From the IMG/VR virus record IMGVR_UViG_3300006922_000259, positions 1 to 20,067 of that record: a stretch of DNA of 20,067 nt; one strand, 5' to 3'. Source of the DNA: a virus. Under the pieces are notes generated by a model. It had not been told where the DNA came from and searched no databases. It worked only from the letters and a program-made list of their open reading frames with translations. Shown here in pieces: positions 13,697 through 20,067 of this stretch; the first letter of the stretch is position 1, and each line of letters starts with the position of its first letter. The position numbers and the translations under genes are program-made.

Positions 13697-16194
13697 CCGA
13701 ATAAAAACTCCAAAGTGTTACGTTGTTCTGTGGACCATCCTACCGTCGTCAGTATAACACGGACTGGACGTAAGAAGGACTTCTCAAATTGTTCATCATA
13801 ATCTATCGATGAATGGACATTAAACTCTTTGGGTAGAGTCTGGAAGAATGAGATAACATTCTCACCAATCCTGTTTGGTTTACGTAGATAGATGTACTTG
13901 ATCTTCTCACCCTCCTGAATCAGAGGATACTTGTGAGTGAGATTTAATTTCTTGCAATAGTGATTGTATAGCAAGGAACCTCTGACATGCATAGGACATC
14001 CAGAACCATAGATGTTCCTAGGTGAAGAGAATTTATTTATGTTATTACATCCACGAGGGAATGCAATATCTTCAAGAGGGAGACTTTCAAACTTACGTCT
14101 GAACTGTGCAATATACTTCTGGATATCTGCTTCTGTACCATTCATAACAACATTAAGTGCTTCCTTAATTGCAGTACGACATGGTGCAGGTGTAGAAGAC
14201 TTGACTGCTTCGATACCCATGATCTTTAACTTAGGTTTCTCATACCTAACACCCTCACTGTCCCATACATTGAGCAGGTATCGTTTCTTTGCAGTCCAGA
14301 TACCACGATCAGCGATGTTCTCTCGCTTCATTTGCATCTTTTGATCATATGCCGAAACATACGACGCCAGGTTTTGATACGATTGTTCAATAAAAGGTTC
14401 CAGTTTCTCCTGACAGATCTTGTCAAGTAGGGAAACAGTTGCTGCTTTATCGTCAGACTTACCACTAAGAAATTTAGTAACAAGAGGTCCAAGATTAAGA
14501 TAGATTGAATCGGTGTCAGATGCAATGACATAATCTACCCCCTCAGTTTGCAATATTTTATTTAGGTATCCGTTGACATCGGATTCGATCCATCGAATCG
14601 AGACTTGCCCCGAGAGAGTAATCGCCTCAGCATTTGCCAGATTGAAGTATCGGAAGTATTGGTTTCCGATGGCACCATAGGCACTGTTGAGTTGGATCTT
14701 TCTTGCCATTTGGATATTGGTGTATCTTGCAATATCCTTTTGTAGTGCCACGGTTTCCTTAGGTGTGGTGGCATTTTCAAGAGACTGCTTAGCGTGAAGC
14801 ATTCTCTTCTTGTATATGGTCCGTTCATCGTAGATCCTTTGCATCATTTCAGGTAGGAAACCATGTATATCTTTACGGTACTGAGCACCGTTGGCACACA
14901 CAGCATACTCTCCACTGATCTCAACCTCTTTGTTCAGCAGTTTGTCAACAGACACCGATGGGTGACGCCTCTCAACCAGAGTTTCTGGTGAGATGTTGTA
15001 CTGCATGATGAGATGAGGGTACAGAGAGTTAAGGTCAAAGGACACCACCCAGTCGTAAGCACCTGGTATGGGTTCTTTAACATACGCACCAGCATACTGA
15101 TCATTCTTTTGTGTACTGATCTTAGGTGGGACCACAATGTTACGCTTCTTCAAGTCATTGTAGATGAGGGTGTCCCACATCCTGACCTGAGAATAGACAT
15201 CACTGAGGTTAACCTTAGCGTCATACGCAAGAGTTAATGCCAGTTCGATGAGTTTCATCTTGTCTTCTAGACGGTCAACGAGTTCCACGTCAACGATGTT
15301 GTACTCAACAAACTTTTGCCAGTCTTTTGTATAGAACTCTTTGAAGTTCTGGTATTCACTGTGATCAATCTTTGCTTGACCCAGTTCTACATTTGCAATG
15401 TGATCTAGACGATAAGATTCTTGTGCAGAATAAGTGAACTTCTTGTACAGATCTAAGTAATCTAGAATCGTGACACCATTGATTTCATATGAGATGTGCT
15501 TACGACCCATCATCTCAATTTCACGTTCCATCACACGGTTCCAGGGGGAGAGACCTTTCTTCCAAGTCTCTCCTAGCACCCGCTCAAATCGACGACAGAT
15601 GTAAGGAATATCATACAGGTTGCAGTTCCAACCAGTGATAATATCAGGAGTGTTTTGAGACCACCAAGCATGAAAGTCTTCCAACATATCCACTTCCTTC
15701 CAAAAGACACGATACTCTGTGTCCTTCGGTGTAAATTCCCTCGTACCCCAAGTTATCACCTCCTTGGTAGCAAGATTCTTCATAGTAATACAAAGTATCT
15801 CTTCTTGACACGCCTCTACTGAGGGGAATCCATTGTCACAACCAACTTCGATGTCAATCGTATAGATCTTCATCGCGTTCATATCGAAACGAATCTCATC
15901 AGGGAACTTGTCAGCGATGAATTGATACACGAATCTGTCATACCCATGCACTTCTAACCCATCAACGTCAGTATACTTCTCGATAAACTTTCGAGCATCC
16001 CTAGCACCATCAAAGTGTTTAGGGTGAGCATACCTACCATCAAGAGTCTTATACTTAGACTCCTTGGTTTGGTTGTTGGGAACGAAGTACAGGGTAGGAC
16101 GGCATTTCTCTCGGTACTCAACGGGTTCACCGTTGTTGTATCCCCGATACAGGATAACATCACCGAGTAGAATCACATCCGTGTAAAACTGCAT
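13693..16194 (-). CDS. 43: DNA polymerase, family B, T4 gp43-like
   Basis: This is the replicative polymerase with 3'-5' proofreading exonuclease. At 833 aa it is somewhat shorter than T4 gp43 (898). Exonuclease motifs: TIDIEVG (Asp114, Glu116), [13 protein letters not shown] (187-199) and [10 protein letters not shown] (298-307). Polymerase motifs: SFDLNSLYP (motif A, Asp387), [13 protein letters not shown] (motif B, Lys499, Tyr506) and ASDTDSIY (motif C, Asp560 and Asp562), with KKRYLL further on. The C-terminus ends TLEFLFG, hydrophobic like the sliding-clamp-binding tail of T4 gp43. All catalytic residues are present. The start is ATG 16194, fused to the previous stop as TGATG; a TTG one codon earlier is less likely. 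There is no split, intron or intein. Confidence 0.96.
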   Translation of the reverse strand: MQFYTDVILLGDVILYRGYNNGEPVEYREKCRPTLYFVPNNQTKESKYKTLDGRYAHPKHFDGARDARKFIEKYTDVDGLEVHGYDRFVYQFIADKFPDEIRFDMNAMKIYTIDIEVGCDNGFPSVEACQEEILCITMKNLATKEVITWGTREFTPKDTEYRVFWKEVDMLEDFHAWWSQNTPDIITGWNCNLYDIPYICRRFERVLGETWKKGLSPWNRVMEREIEMMGRKHISYEINGVTILDYLDLYKKFTYSAQESYRLDHIANVELGQAKIDHSEYQNFKEFYTKDWQKFVEYNIVDVELVDRLEDKMKLIELALTLAYDAKVNLSDVYSQVRMWDTLIYNDLKKRNIVVPPKISTQKNDQYAGAYVKEPIPGAYDWVVSFDLNSLYPHLIMQYNISPETLVERRHPSVSVDKLLNKEVEISGEYAVCANGAQYRKDIHGFLPEMMQRIYDERTIYKKRMLHAKQSLENATTPKETVALQKDIARYTNIQMARKIQLNSAYGAIGNQYFRYFNLANAEAITLSGQVSIRWIESDVNGYLNKILQTEGVDYVIASDTDSIYLNLGPLVTKFLSGKSDDKAATVSLLDKICQEKLEPFIEQSYQNLASYVSAYDQKMQMKRENIADRGIWTAKKRYLLNVWDSEGVRYEKPKLKIMGIEAVKSSTPAPCRTAIKEALNVVMNGTEADIQKYIAQFRRKFESLPLEDIAFPRGCNNINKFSSPRNIYGSGCPMHVRGSLLYNHYCKKLNLTHKYPLIQEGEKIKYIYLRKPNRIGENVISFFQTLPKEFNVHSSIDYDEQFEKSFLRPVRVILTTVGWSTEQRNTLEFLFG

Positions 16195-16436
16195 CAACTA
16201 ACCATCGATTTATACTTGCCCACCAGAGCGGCAGACGGATCTAGTATAGTAAAGATCAGGTCAGAAGTCAAGAACACGTCTCGCTGATCTGTGTGCAGAG
16301 GGAACTCACTGAGTTCACCATCAGGAGAGACACGAAAGCAATCTTCAATCAGTAGACTCGGTTCCTCGTCCAGTTCCGTCAGTTTCCCCAGCAGGTACGT
16401 GCTCGGATCGTTCTTCAACAACAGTAATTTCAGCAT
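16194..16436 (-). CDS. Small conserved-looking protein ahead of gp43
   Basis: This 80-aa protein begins MLKLLLLKNDPSTYLLGKLT, followed by an acidic stretch (LDEEPSLLIED), and ends with HTDQRDVFLTSDLIFTILDP, alternating strands and turns like a small Sm-like or beta-barrel fold. The composition looks selected as protein. The start is ATG 16436 (a TTG three codons earlier is possible), 92 bp inside the 137-aa gene. No Shine-Dalgarno sequence is visible, so it probably depends on ribosomes translating the gene before it. It is fused to gp43 (TGATG) and is probably co-translated with the polymerase. I do not know its function. Confidence 0.68.
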   Translation of the reverse strand: MLKLLLLKNDPSTYLLGKLTELDEEPSLLIEDCFRVSPDGELSEFPLHTDQRDVFLTSDLIFTILDPSAALVGKYKSMVS

Positions 16437-16758
16437 CGGTGGCAATTAGTTCGTTATATTTTTCGATCAGTTGATCGATAGGGTTGTAAATGAAAGTGAC
16501 AGAGGGAATAGGAATGTAAATATGTGAGTTCTTAGAGAACGGTACATATGCAGTGAACTCCATATCAATGGTATCAAGAGTCTTAGGTGACTCCTGCAAG
16601 GATGGTTCTTCAAAAAGATTATGCTTCTCTTGAATCACCACAGTGTAAGGTTTTTCTAACTTGTATGCTAGTGGTGGACCTTCCTTGCTATCACGCATTT
16701 CATACACATCAGCGATTACGTCCTCGCCGTTTTGCATTCTTACGATTCTTACGCTCAT
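16345..16758 (-). CDS. Sm-like conserved phage protein, unknown function
   Basis: This 137-aa protein begins MSVRIVRMQNGEDVIADVYE, then shows alternating strands (YKLEKPYTVVIQ, MEFTAYVPFSK, SHIYIPIPSVTFIYNP), a pattern of a small beta barrel like Sm/Lsm folds. It ends in a helix (IDQLIEKYNELI) and an acidic Glu/Thr/Gly-rich tail. That tail (from about residue 107) is the part overlapping the next gene by 92 bp and is likely the least constrained. The ATG at 16758 lies 50 bp inside the 80-aa gene before it. Cyanomyoviruses often carry one such protein near gp43; its role is not known to me. Confidence 0.7.
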   Translation of the reverse strand: MSVRIVRMQNGEDVIADVYEMRDSKEGPPLAYKLEKPYTVVIQEKHNLFEEPSLQESPKTLDTIDMEFTAYVPFSKNSHIYIPIPSVTFIYNPIDQLIEKYNELIATDAEITVVEERSEHVPAGETDGTGRGTESTD

Positions 16759-16951
16759 AGTCTTTCTCCATCAATTGTTCATAAGTGTACTTTACCATAT
16801 CAGTAAAGGCACGTCTAGCAGTAATGTTTTTAGTATCTGCTAAGACGTGAACGTACTGCATAAAGTGATCCATATCCTCAGGGGATAGATCAAGAGTGAG
16901 GGTCTCACTCTTTTCTGCGTATGCAGGACACAGGTTAACATACATGTTCAT
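16709..16951 (-). CDS. Small helical protein with basic C-terminus, unknown
   Basis: This 80-aa protein has a short N-terminal segment, then LDLSPEDMDHFMQYVHVLAD (about 20-39), ARRAFTDMVKYTYEQLMEKD, and a very basic tail (KNRKNAKRRGRNR). It is all helical and could bind nucleic acid through the tail. A GAGG (16958-16961) precedes ATG 16951 by 6 nt, a good ribosome binding site. It is the first gene after the terminator at 16963-16991 and so heads the gp43/uvsX/gp41 unit. The promoter for that unit is not clear from sequence. The tail overlaps the next gene by 50 bp. Confidence 0.72.
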   Translation of the reverse strand: MNMYVNLCPAYAEKSETLTLDLSPEDMDHFMQYVHVLADTKNITARRAFTDMVKYTYEQLMEKDYERKNRKNAKRRGRNR

Positions 16952-16962
16952 GATTTACCTCA

Positions 16963-16991
16963 AACAAAAAGAGACCCCATGAGGTCTCTTT
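16963..16991 (-). terminator. Rho-independent terminator
   Basis: On the minus strand a 9-bp stem (AAAGAGACC with GGTCTCTTT, loop TCATGG) runs into a T-rich tract (TTTTTGTTTG). It separates the Hsp20/73-aa unit from the replication genes. The stem is followed by A/T-rich sequence mainly on the minus side, so termination is expected leftward. Confidence 0.82.
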
Positions 16992-17013
16992 GGTTGTACA
17001 TTATATAGGTTGA

Positions 17014-17235
17014 TTAGTAGTCCATGTTTCCACCATAACTGACACAGATCTTTTTATTTTCTGCTGATGATCTACACCACTGTCTTACGTAAGCGTCTGC
17101 ATCCTTAGTCATTGTGAAGTGAGCATGGTTATGTAATGCTCCGATTGTAATCAAAATTCCAATCGTAATCAGATTATAGTGTGTCGCTGGATGGCACACT
17201 ATCACTTTCAGGTAGTGCAGAATTTTTGATTTCAT
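17014..17235 (-). CDS. Small membrane protein, unknown
   Basis: This 73-aa protein has an N-terminal basic segment (MKSKILHYLKVIV), then one membrane segment NLITIGILITIGALHN (about 21-36), and a polar C-terminus with two Cys (RQWCRSSAENKKICVSYGG) that could form a disulfide if exported. It overlaps the end of hsp20 by 62 bp. The only ATG that keeps the membrane segment is 17235, preceded closely by GAAGG. An inverted repeat (17176-17202) lies within the overlap. It ends just before the terminator at 16963-16991. No homology recognised. Confidence 0.6.
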   Translation of the reverse strand: MKSKILHYLKVIVCHPATHYNLITIGILITIGALHNHAHFTMTKDADAYVRQWCRSSAENKKICVSYGGNMDY

Positions 17236-17668
17236 AAACCTTCAACTTCTGATGGTCAGGGATGATCTTCTGCAATTCTATCACAAGCAATCCATTTGTA
17301 AACGCGACTGTACCGATCTCCACATCATCTGAAAGGTTGAACCCCCTAGCAAATGTCCTAGTGCTGACACCCCTATGCAGATACTCATCTTCACCCTTTG
17401 CTTTTGGTGAGATGGATCTAATCAGCAGTACATTTGACTCAGTGGTTACTTCCACCTCCTCTGGTGCCCATCCAGCAAGTGCCATTTCGATACGCCACTT
17501 GATGTTTGATTCCCTCACCAGATTATATGGTGGATATGCCTCATTGACACTACCCATTCCATATGAATGTAACCTATACATAACATCGTCTAACCCGATG
17601 CTATATTTCTCAACCGCATCCACTACGGCATTAAGATCTTTATGAGAAAACTTCCTCAATCCAGTCAT
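17174..17668 (-). CDS. hsp20: Small heat shock protein, Hsp20/alpha-crystallin family
   Basis: Small heat shock proteins bind unfolding proteins and prevent aggregation; an Hsp20 gene is a hallmark of cyanomyoviruses. This 164-aa protein has the usual entry into the domain (YPPYNLVRES, about 46-55), the alpha-crystallin strands WRIEMALAGWAPEEVEV and NVLLIRS, a GFNLSDDVEI strand, and the NGLLVIELQKIIP end strand, followed by a polar tail. The start 17668 is set by AAGGAG at 17676-17681, 7 nt upstream. An in-frame start at 17722 would sit almost on the late promoter 17726-17733 and is rejected. Placement after a terminator plus late promoter suggests late expression, fitting a role in virion assembly or in the stressed host. 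Confidence 0.94.
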   Translation of the reverse strand: MTGLRKFSHKDLNAVVDAVEKYSIGLDDVMYRLHSYGMGSVNEAYPPYNLVRESNIKWRIEMALAGWAPEEVEVTTESNVLLIRSISPKAKGEDEYLHRGVSTRTFARGFNLSDDVEIGTVAFTNGLLVIELQKIIPDHQKLKVYEIKNSALPESDSVPSSDTL

Positions 17669-17675
17669 GTAACTA

Positions 17676-17681
17676 CTCCTT
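17676..17681 (-). promoter_or_regulatory. Strong ribosome binding site (AAGGAG) deciding the hsp20 start
   Basis: AAGGAG on the minus strand, 7 nt before ATG 17668. It rules in favour of the shorter reading frame (164 aa). Confidence 0.85.
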
Positions 17682-17725
17682 TTAAAGCGAGATTGTATTG
17701 TGTGATCCCCGAAGGCAATCAAATT

Positions 17726-17733
17726 TATTTATA
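17726..17733 (-). promoter_or_regulatory. T4-type late promoter TATAAATA
   Basis: A perfect TATAAATA on the minus strand, 57 nt before the hsp20 ATG and only 6 nt past the T-run of the terminator at 17740-17768. The same terminator-then-late-promoter order is seen at 3744-3783. Confidence 0.82.
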
Positions 17734-17739
17734 ACAAAC

Positions 17740-17768
17740 AAAAAAAATACGGGGTGGTGAACCCCGTA
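17740..17768 (-). terminator. Strong Rho-independent terminator
   Basis: On the minus strand an 8-bp perfect stem (TACGGGGT with ACCCCGTA, 5-nt loop) is followed by eight T. It directly follows the stop of the 112-aa early gene and should stop transcription from the sigma70 promoter at 18139-18167. Confidence 0.92.
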
Positions 17769-17772
17769 CTTA

Positions 17773-18111
17773 TCATGCAACTCGCTCTACCATATACCCA
17801 TGTTCGCGACGATCAGCGTTGAAACGCTTGGTGGTTTTCCACTTCCTACCATGTAGCATAGTTTTAGGTGGCGTTGCAGGGCGTCCTTTGCCTTCATCCC
17901 AGTCGGACTTAGAAACTGGTTTCCAGAACCAGTCACCAATGCCATAGGAATCATCGATCCAAGGATAAGAGAACCCACGACCACGAGTCTCTGCCTGAAT
18001 CATAGACTGACGCAGACGCTCGTTGCCCCTTACATACGCAAACTTAGCAGTAATCGGGTTTGGATCTGTGGAATCGGTTGCTGTAAATAGGTTTGTGGGT
18101 GTTGCTGTCAT
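17773..18111 (-). CDS. Early hypothetical protein, unknown
   Basis: This 112-aa protein has no signal peptide or membrane segment. It has a Thr-rich N-terminus, then FAYVRGNERLRQSMIQAETR and GRGFSYPWIDDSYGIGDWFW with several aromatic residues, and a basic C-terminal part (GRKWKTTKRFNADRREHG). It forms a single-gene unit: a consensus sigma70 promoter lies just upstream and a strong terminator just downstream. This points to early transcription by the host polymerase and a role at the start of infection, such as host takeover. There is no convincing Shine-Dalgarno sequence before ATG 18111. I do not recognise the family. Confidence 0.75.
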   Translation of the reverse strand: MTATPTNLFTATDSTDPNPITAKFAYVRGNERLRQSMIQAETRGRGFSYPWIDDSYGIGDWFWKPVSKSDWDEGKGRPATPPKTMLHGRKWKTTKRFNADRREHGYMVERVA

Positions 18112-18138
18112 GTGATATTAGGTGTTTTTGACCCTCGT

Positions 18139-18167
18139 ATTATACGTAGTTACAAAGGACCTGTCAA
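18139..18167 (-). promoter_or_regulatory. Consensus sigma70 promoter (TTGACA, 17 nt, TATAAT)
   Basis: The minus strand has TTGACA (18162-18167) and TATAAT (18139-18144) separated by exactly 17 nt, perfect consensus at both boxes. It should start transcription near 18132, about 20 nt before the 112-aa gene. It is expected to be used by the unmodified host polymerase early in infection. Confidence 0.93.
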
Positions 18168-18179
18168 GGGGACAAAAGA

Positions 18180-18187
18180 CCTAAATA
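18180..18187 (+). promoter_or_regulatory. Possible late promoter (CCTAAATA) for the exported gene set
   Basis: The plus strand reads CCTAAATA, one base from NATAAATA, 24 nt before ATG 18212. The plus-strand genes need a promoter within the 100-bp divergent gap, and this is the best candidate. The match is imperfect. Confidence 0.4.
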
Positions 18188-18211
18188 GAACTAGTTCCTA
18201 CGATCGAGACG

Positions 18212-18706
18212 ATGAAGAAATTTCTTCCTCTCGTTATGCTTCTGATGACCGCGAGCGTTGCTAACGCTGGTGGACTTGTATCAAAACATGCCGCAAGTGT
18301 TCAACTAACTGTGGACTCGGCAAGAACGCAGGCAACTAGAATCGGTTCATCGTTTAGTATTTCAGGATCAAATATTGATACCACGGACGGAACGACCGCC
18401 CATACAGTATCTGCTGGTACTATCACCTCTGGTGTATACAGTCCTGGCACTATCTCTGCAACACAGGACACAGCAGGTTCGGCCTTCTCGTTTAGTCAGT
18501 CATACACACAGGCTGATGCAGTTCCAACTGCTGCCCCTACTGTGGGTGACGTTCCTAACTTCTCAAACACTACTTCTTACACTGCTGGAACAGCAGGATC
18601 CCTAGCAGGTACTGTGACATCTGCTGGATTGATCACCGTGACGGCTGGTGGCGCAGGCACGACGGCAACAGGACAATACGTGAGTGAGATCACGGTAATT
18701 GACTGA
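18212..18706 (+). CDS. Exported protein with signal peptide, first of three
   Basis: This 164-aa precursor begins MKKFLPLVMLLMTASVANA, a clear Sec signal peptide with an ANA cleavage site before Gly20. The mature part is Thr/Ser/Gly/Ala-rich, predicted beta, with no cysteine. It contains SGVYSPGTISA and AGSAFSFSQSYTQADA, which match SPGT and PGAAFQFTETY in the next protein, so the two appear to be diverged paralogues. It is on the plus strand, opposite to nearly all the window, after a divergent promoter region. It may be a periplasmic, surface or virion-attached protein; there is no catalytic motif. The start is supported by the signal peptide and a weak GAG before the ATG. Confidence 0.78.
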   Translation: MKKFLPLVMLLMTASVANAGGLVSKHAASVQLTVDSARTQATRIGSSFSISGSNIDTTDGTTAHTVSAGTITSGVYSPGTISATQDTAGSAFSFSQSYTQADAVPTAAPTVGDVPNFSNTTSYTAGTAGSLAGTVTSAGLITVTAGGAGTTATGQYVSEITVID

Positions 18707-18714
18707 GGTTAGCA

Positions 18715-19152
18715 ATGAAGAATACGATTATCTCGTGTGCGATCGTTGCGGTGGGTGCAAGTGTCACACTTGTTCCTGCCCAGGCGGTCCCCGTGGTCCC
18801 AAACTTCACCCAGGGGTCAATGACGAGCCACACGGAGACAACACAGACGATAACTGAGTCTATAAATAGCATGGACTACAACACTGGGTATCAGTATTCT
18901 GCTACTGGTTCTGGTGTATCTGCATCTGGAAACCTCTCACCAGGAACAGGTGCTAGTAATGTAACTATTGACGGAGTGACTTCTTCATGGACAGGAGTGA
19001 ACAACAGACCGACGTTTACACAAACAACACCTGGCGCAGCGTTTCAGTTTACAGAAACTTATCAAGGCCCAGGTCTCTCGAATCAAACAATTATAAACAG
19101 AACAACAGAGGTTACAAGCATAACCGATACCACAAGTATCTTCTCGCAGTAA
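18715..19152 (+). CDS. Exported protein with signal peptide, second of three
   Basis: This 145-aa precursor begins MKNTIISCAIVAVGASVTLV and continues to an AQA cleavage site before Val25. The mature part is Thr/Ser-rich, with GNLSPGTGAS and TQTTPGAAFQFTETYQGPGL, shared with the first exported protein, and the end TEVTSITDTTSIF. GAGG (18705-18708) lies 6 nt before the ATG, partly within the stop of the previous gene, so the two are co-translated. A perfect TATAAATA lies inside the coding region at 18861. The last part overlaps the third gene's frame. Function unknown; possibly a partner or decoy for the paralogue. Confidence 0.76.
   Translation: MKNTIISCAIVAVGASVTLVPAQAVPVVPNFTQGSMTSHTETTQTITESINSMDYNTGYQYSATGSGVSASGNLSPGTGASNVTIDGVTSSWTGVNNRPTFTQTTPGAAFQFTETYQGPGLSNQTIINRTTEVTSITDTTSIFSQ
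18861..18868 (+). promoter_or_regulatory. Possible internal late promoter TATAAATA
   Basis: A perfect TATAAATA on the plus strand, inside the 145-aa gene and about 120 nt before the 18987 start of the third exported gene. It may transcribe that gene separately. Matches inside coding sequence also occur by chance, so this is moderate support only. Confidence 0.4.
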
Positions 19153-19868
19153 CACTTTTATTTGCTAATCCTTCTTATGCTGAAACTGTTGGTGGTGTGT
19201 CTGCTACTGCTTCTCCTGTGGCTAATAGTTCAGGCTCCGTTACAAACCAAGCCATACAAGTCCTTCAAGGACCTTACATTACAAACACATACGGAAGTGG
19301 TATACAATGTCAGGGTCCCACTCGCAACTTCACCCCCTATGTAACAGGATCTGCTTCGGCATCTAAACCATACGAACCATACTTCAATGATCCTGTGTAC
19401 GATATCAGTGATCTAAATGAAGATGGTTTGATTGATAATCCTGGTGATATATTGTTCCATAAAAGAACACGTACTGGACAGAAAGATAATTATAGTTTAG
19501 GTGTAGGGTTCTCTATGACATGGAGTACACCCATTGATAAGAAGTTGCAGGACCAATGTAAGGAAGCGGCAGCAGCAAGTATTGATTTGCTACAACAAAC
19601 TGCTGCCAATAAAAGATTGGACTTTGAGATTGCAAGATTAAAAAATTGTGGATCTCTTATGAAGGAAGGAATCATGTTTCACCCCAAGAGTCCTTATTAT
19701 AAAATATGTGCGGATGTCGTGGTGATGAATGTCAACCAGATCAAAGACCACAGACATACTATCCCTTCGGTTTCAGTGCCTCCCGAAGAGTCCGAATCGC
19801 AAGATTCCTCTGACGCTGCTCCAAACGACGTTCGTTTACAGACGGTACCTTACTCTCCTTCCCCCTGA
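18987..19868 (+). CDS. Third exported protein; start codon unresolved
   Basis: The frame is open from ATG 18987 (293 aa). The first 48 residues are polar and basic. Only then comes a typical signal peptide (KYLLAVTLLFANPSYA, residues 50-65, cleavage before Glu66). No ATG, GTG or TTG lies between 18987 and the signal peptide. AGAGG sits 7 nt before codon 45 (CAT), as if a start once stood there. The mature part (about 228 aa) has VSATASPVANSSGSVTNQAI, four Cys, DLNEDGLIDNPGD (EF-hand-like), a strand region FSMTWSTPID, and a helix ending FEIARLKNCGSLMKEGIMF. I have a sense of similar proteins in picocyanobacteria and their phages but no named function. The last 110 bp overlap a minus-strand gene tail to tail. 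Confidence 0.68.
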   Translation: MDRSEQQTDVYTNNTWRSVSVYRNLSRPRSLESNNYKQNNRGYKHNRYHKYLLAVTLLFANPSYAETVGGVSATASPVANSSGSVTNQAIQVLQGPYITNTYGSGIQCQGPTRNFTPYVTGSASASKPYEPYFNDPVYDISDLNEDGLIDNPGDILFHKRTRTGQKDNYSLGVGFSMTWSTPIDKKLQDQCKEAAAASIDLLQQTAANKRLDFEIARLKNCGSLMKEGIMFHPKSPYYKICADVVVMNVNQIKDHRHTIPSVSVPPEESESQDSSDAAPNDVRLQTVPYSPSP

Positions 19869-20067
19869 GTTTAGCAATCTTTTTAATAACTTTCTTAACC
19901 GTTGGTTTGACTACTTTCAATAGTAAGTCTGCCAGCGGTTTTGCTAATAGTGCTGATGTAGTAGCGATTACAGCAATGCCACCCACGGATGCTACTTGTC
20001 CACCACTAGGAAGACCAGCAATAATTTGTTGAGGTATACCTACTGCTTCTGTAATCTGAATGCATTC
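19759..20067 (-). CDS. C-terminal part of an unknown basic protein (runs off the right edge)
   Basis: The frame is open from the window edge to the TGA at 19759 (102 codons seen). A GTG at 19986 is in frame, but codons continue upstream without a stop, so the true start is beyond the window. Visible are QITEAVGIPQQIIAGLPSGG, a hydrophobic stretch VGGIAVIATTSALLAKPLAD (possible membrane segment), and a very basic part (KVVKPTVKKVIKKIAKLRGK) ending with an Arg/Gln-rich helix. Membrane segment plus basic tail suggests an inner-membrane or virion protein. It overlaps the end of the plus-strand exported gene by 110 bp. Family unknown. Confidence 0.6.
   Translation of the reverse strand, partial: ECIQITEAVGIPQQIIAGLPSGGQVASVGGIAVIATTSALLAKPLADLLLKVVKPTVKKVIKKIAKLRGKESKVPSVNERRLEQRQRNLAIRTLREALKPKG

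Noticed and set aside
14034-14041. CATAAATA on the minus strand inside gp43
   Set aside because: It is within the polymerase gene, about 340 bp before uvsX, an early/middle-type gene; no support as a promoter.
16207-16214. TATAAATC just before gp43 on the minus strand
   Set aside because: One mismatch at the last base, only 12 nt from the gp43 ATG, and the gene is translationally coupled to the one before.
17000-17005. TATAAT on the minus strand between the 73-aa gene and the terminator
   Set aside because: No acceptable -35 box, and transcription would begin at the terminator stem. The promoter for the gp43 unit remains unidentified.
18987-19152. Programmed frameshift joining the second and third exported proteins
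   Set aside because: The overlap has no slippery heptamer or downstream structure, and a fusion would bury the signal peptide of the third protein.

Overview
The window reads as part of the genome of a T4-like myovirus infecting marine picocyanobacteria (a Synechococcus/Prochlorococcus cyanomyovirus). Three things support this: a T4-type replication set (family B DNA polymerase gp43, UvsX recombinase, gp41 helicase, gp61 primase, NrdA) on one strand; the marker genes common in cyanomyoviruses (Hsp20, MazG, 2OG-Fe(II) oxygenase, many short conserved unknowns); and T4-type late promoters of the form NATAAATA. Gene packing is very tight, with most starts fused to the preceding stop as ATGA, GTGA, TGATG or TAATG. 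No tRNA, CRISPR array, insertion sequence or intron was seen.

About 18.1 kb is read leftward (minus strand). From right to left: a textbook sigma70 promoter (18139-18167) drives a 112-aa early gene and ends at a strong terminator. A late promoter immediately after it leads to Hsp20 and a small membrane protein, followed by a second terminator. Then come three small overlapping genes, gp43, uvsX, a 2OG oxygenase, gp41, mazG, a 40-aa membrane microprotein and a small lipoprotein.

Next is a coupled three-gene cassette: a 446-aa protein with a possible nuclease-like motif, a 398-aa protein with ligase-like nucleotidyltransferase motifs, and a 348-aa HxGH nucleotidyltransferase. The N-terminus of the last one resembles the T4 capsid-targeting sequence. 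A late promoter then starts a virion-like block (510, 127, 76 and 67 aa). It ends at a terminator fused to another late promoter, which drives an Ig-like structural protein. The leftmost genes are three small unknowns, the gp61 primase and the first 251 codons of nrdA.

At the right end the strand switches. Three consecutive plus-strand genes encode exported proteins with signal peptides. The first two look like diverged paralogues, and the third has no clear start codon near its signal peptide. Its C-terminal end overlaps, tail to tail, a minus-strand gene that runs off the window.

The most interesting candidates are the capsid-targeted nucleotidyltransferase with its ligase-like and nuclease-like partners, and the exported three-gene set. 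All functions are inferred from motifs read by eye; no database search was run.
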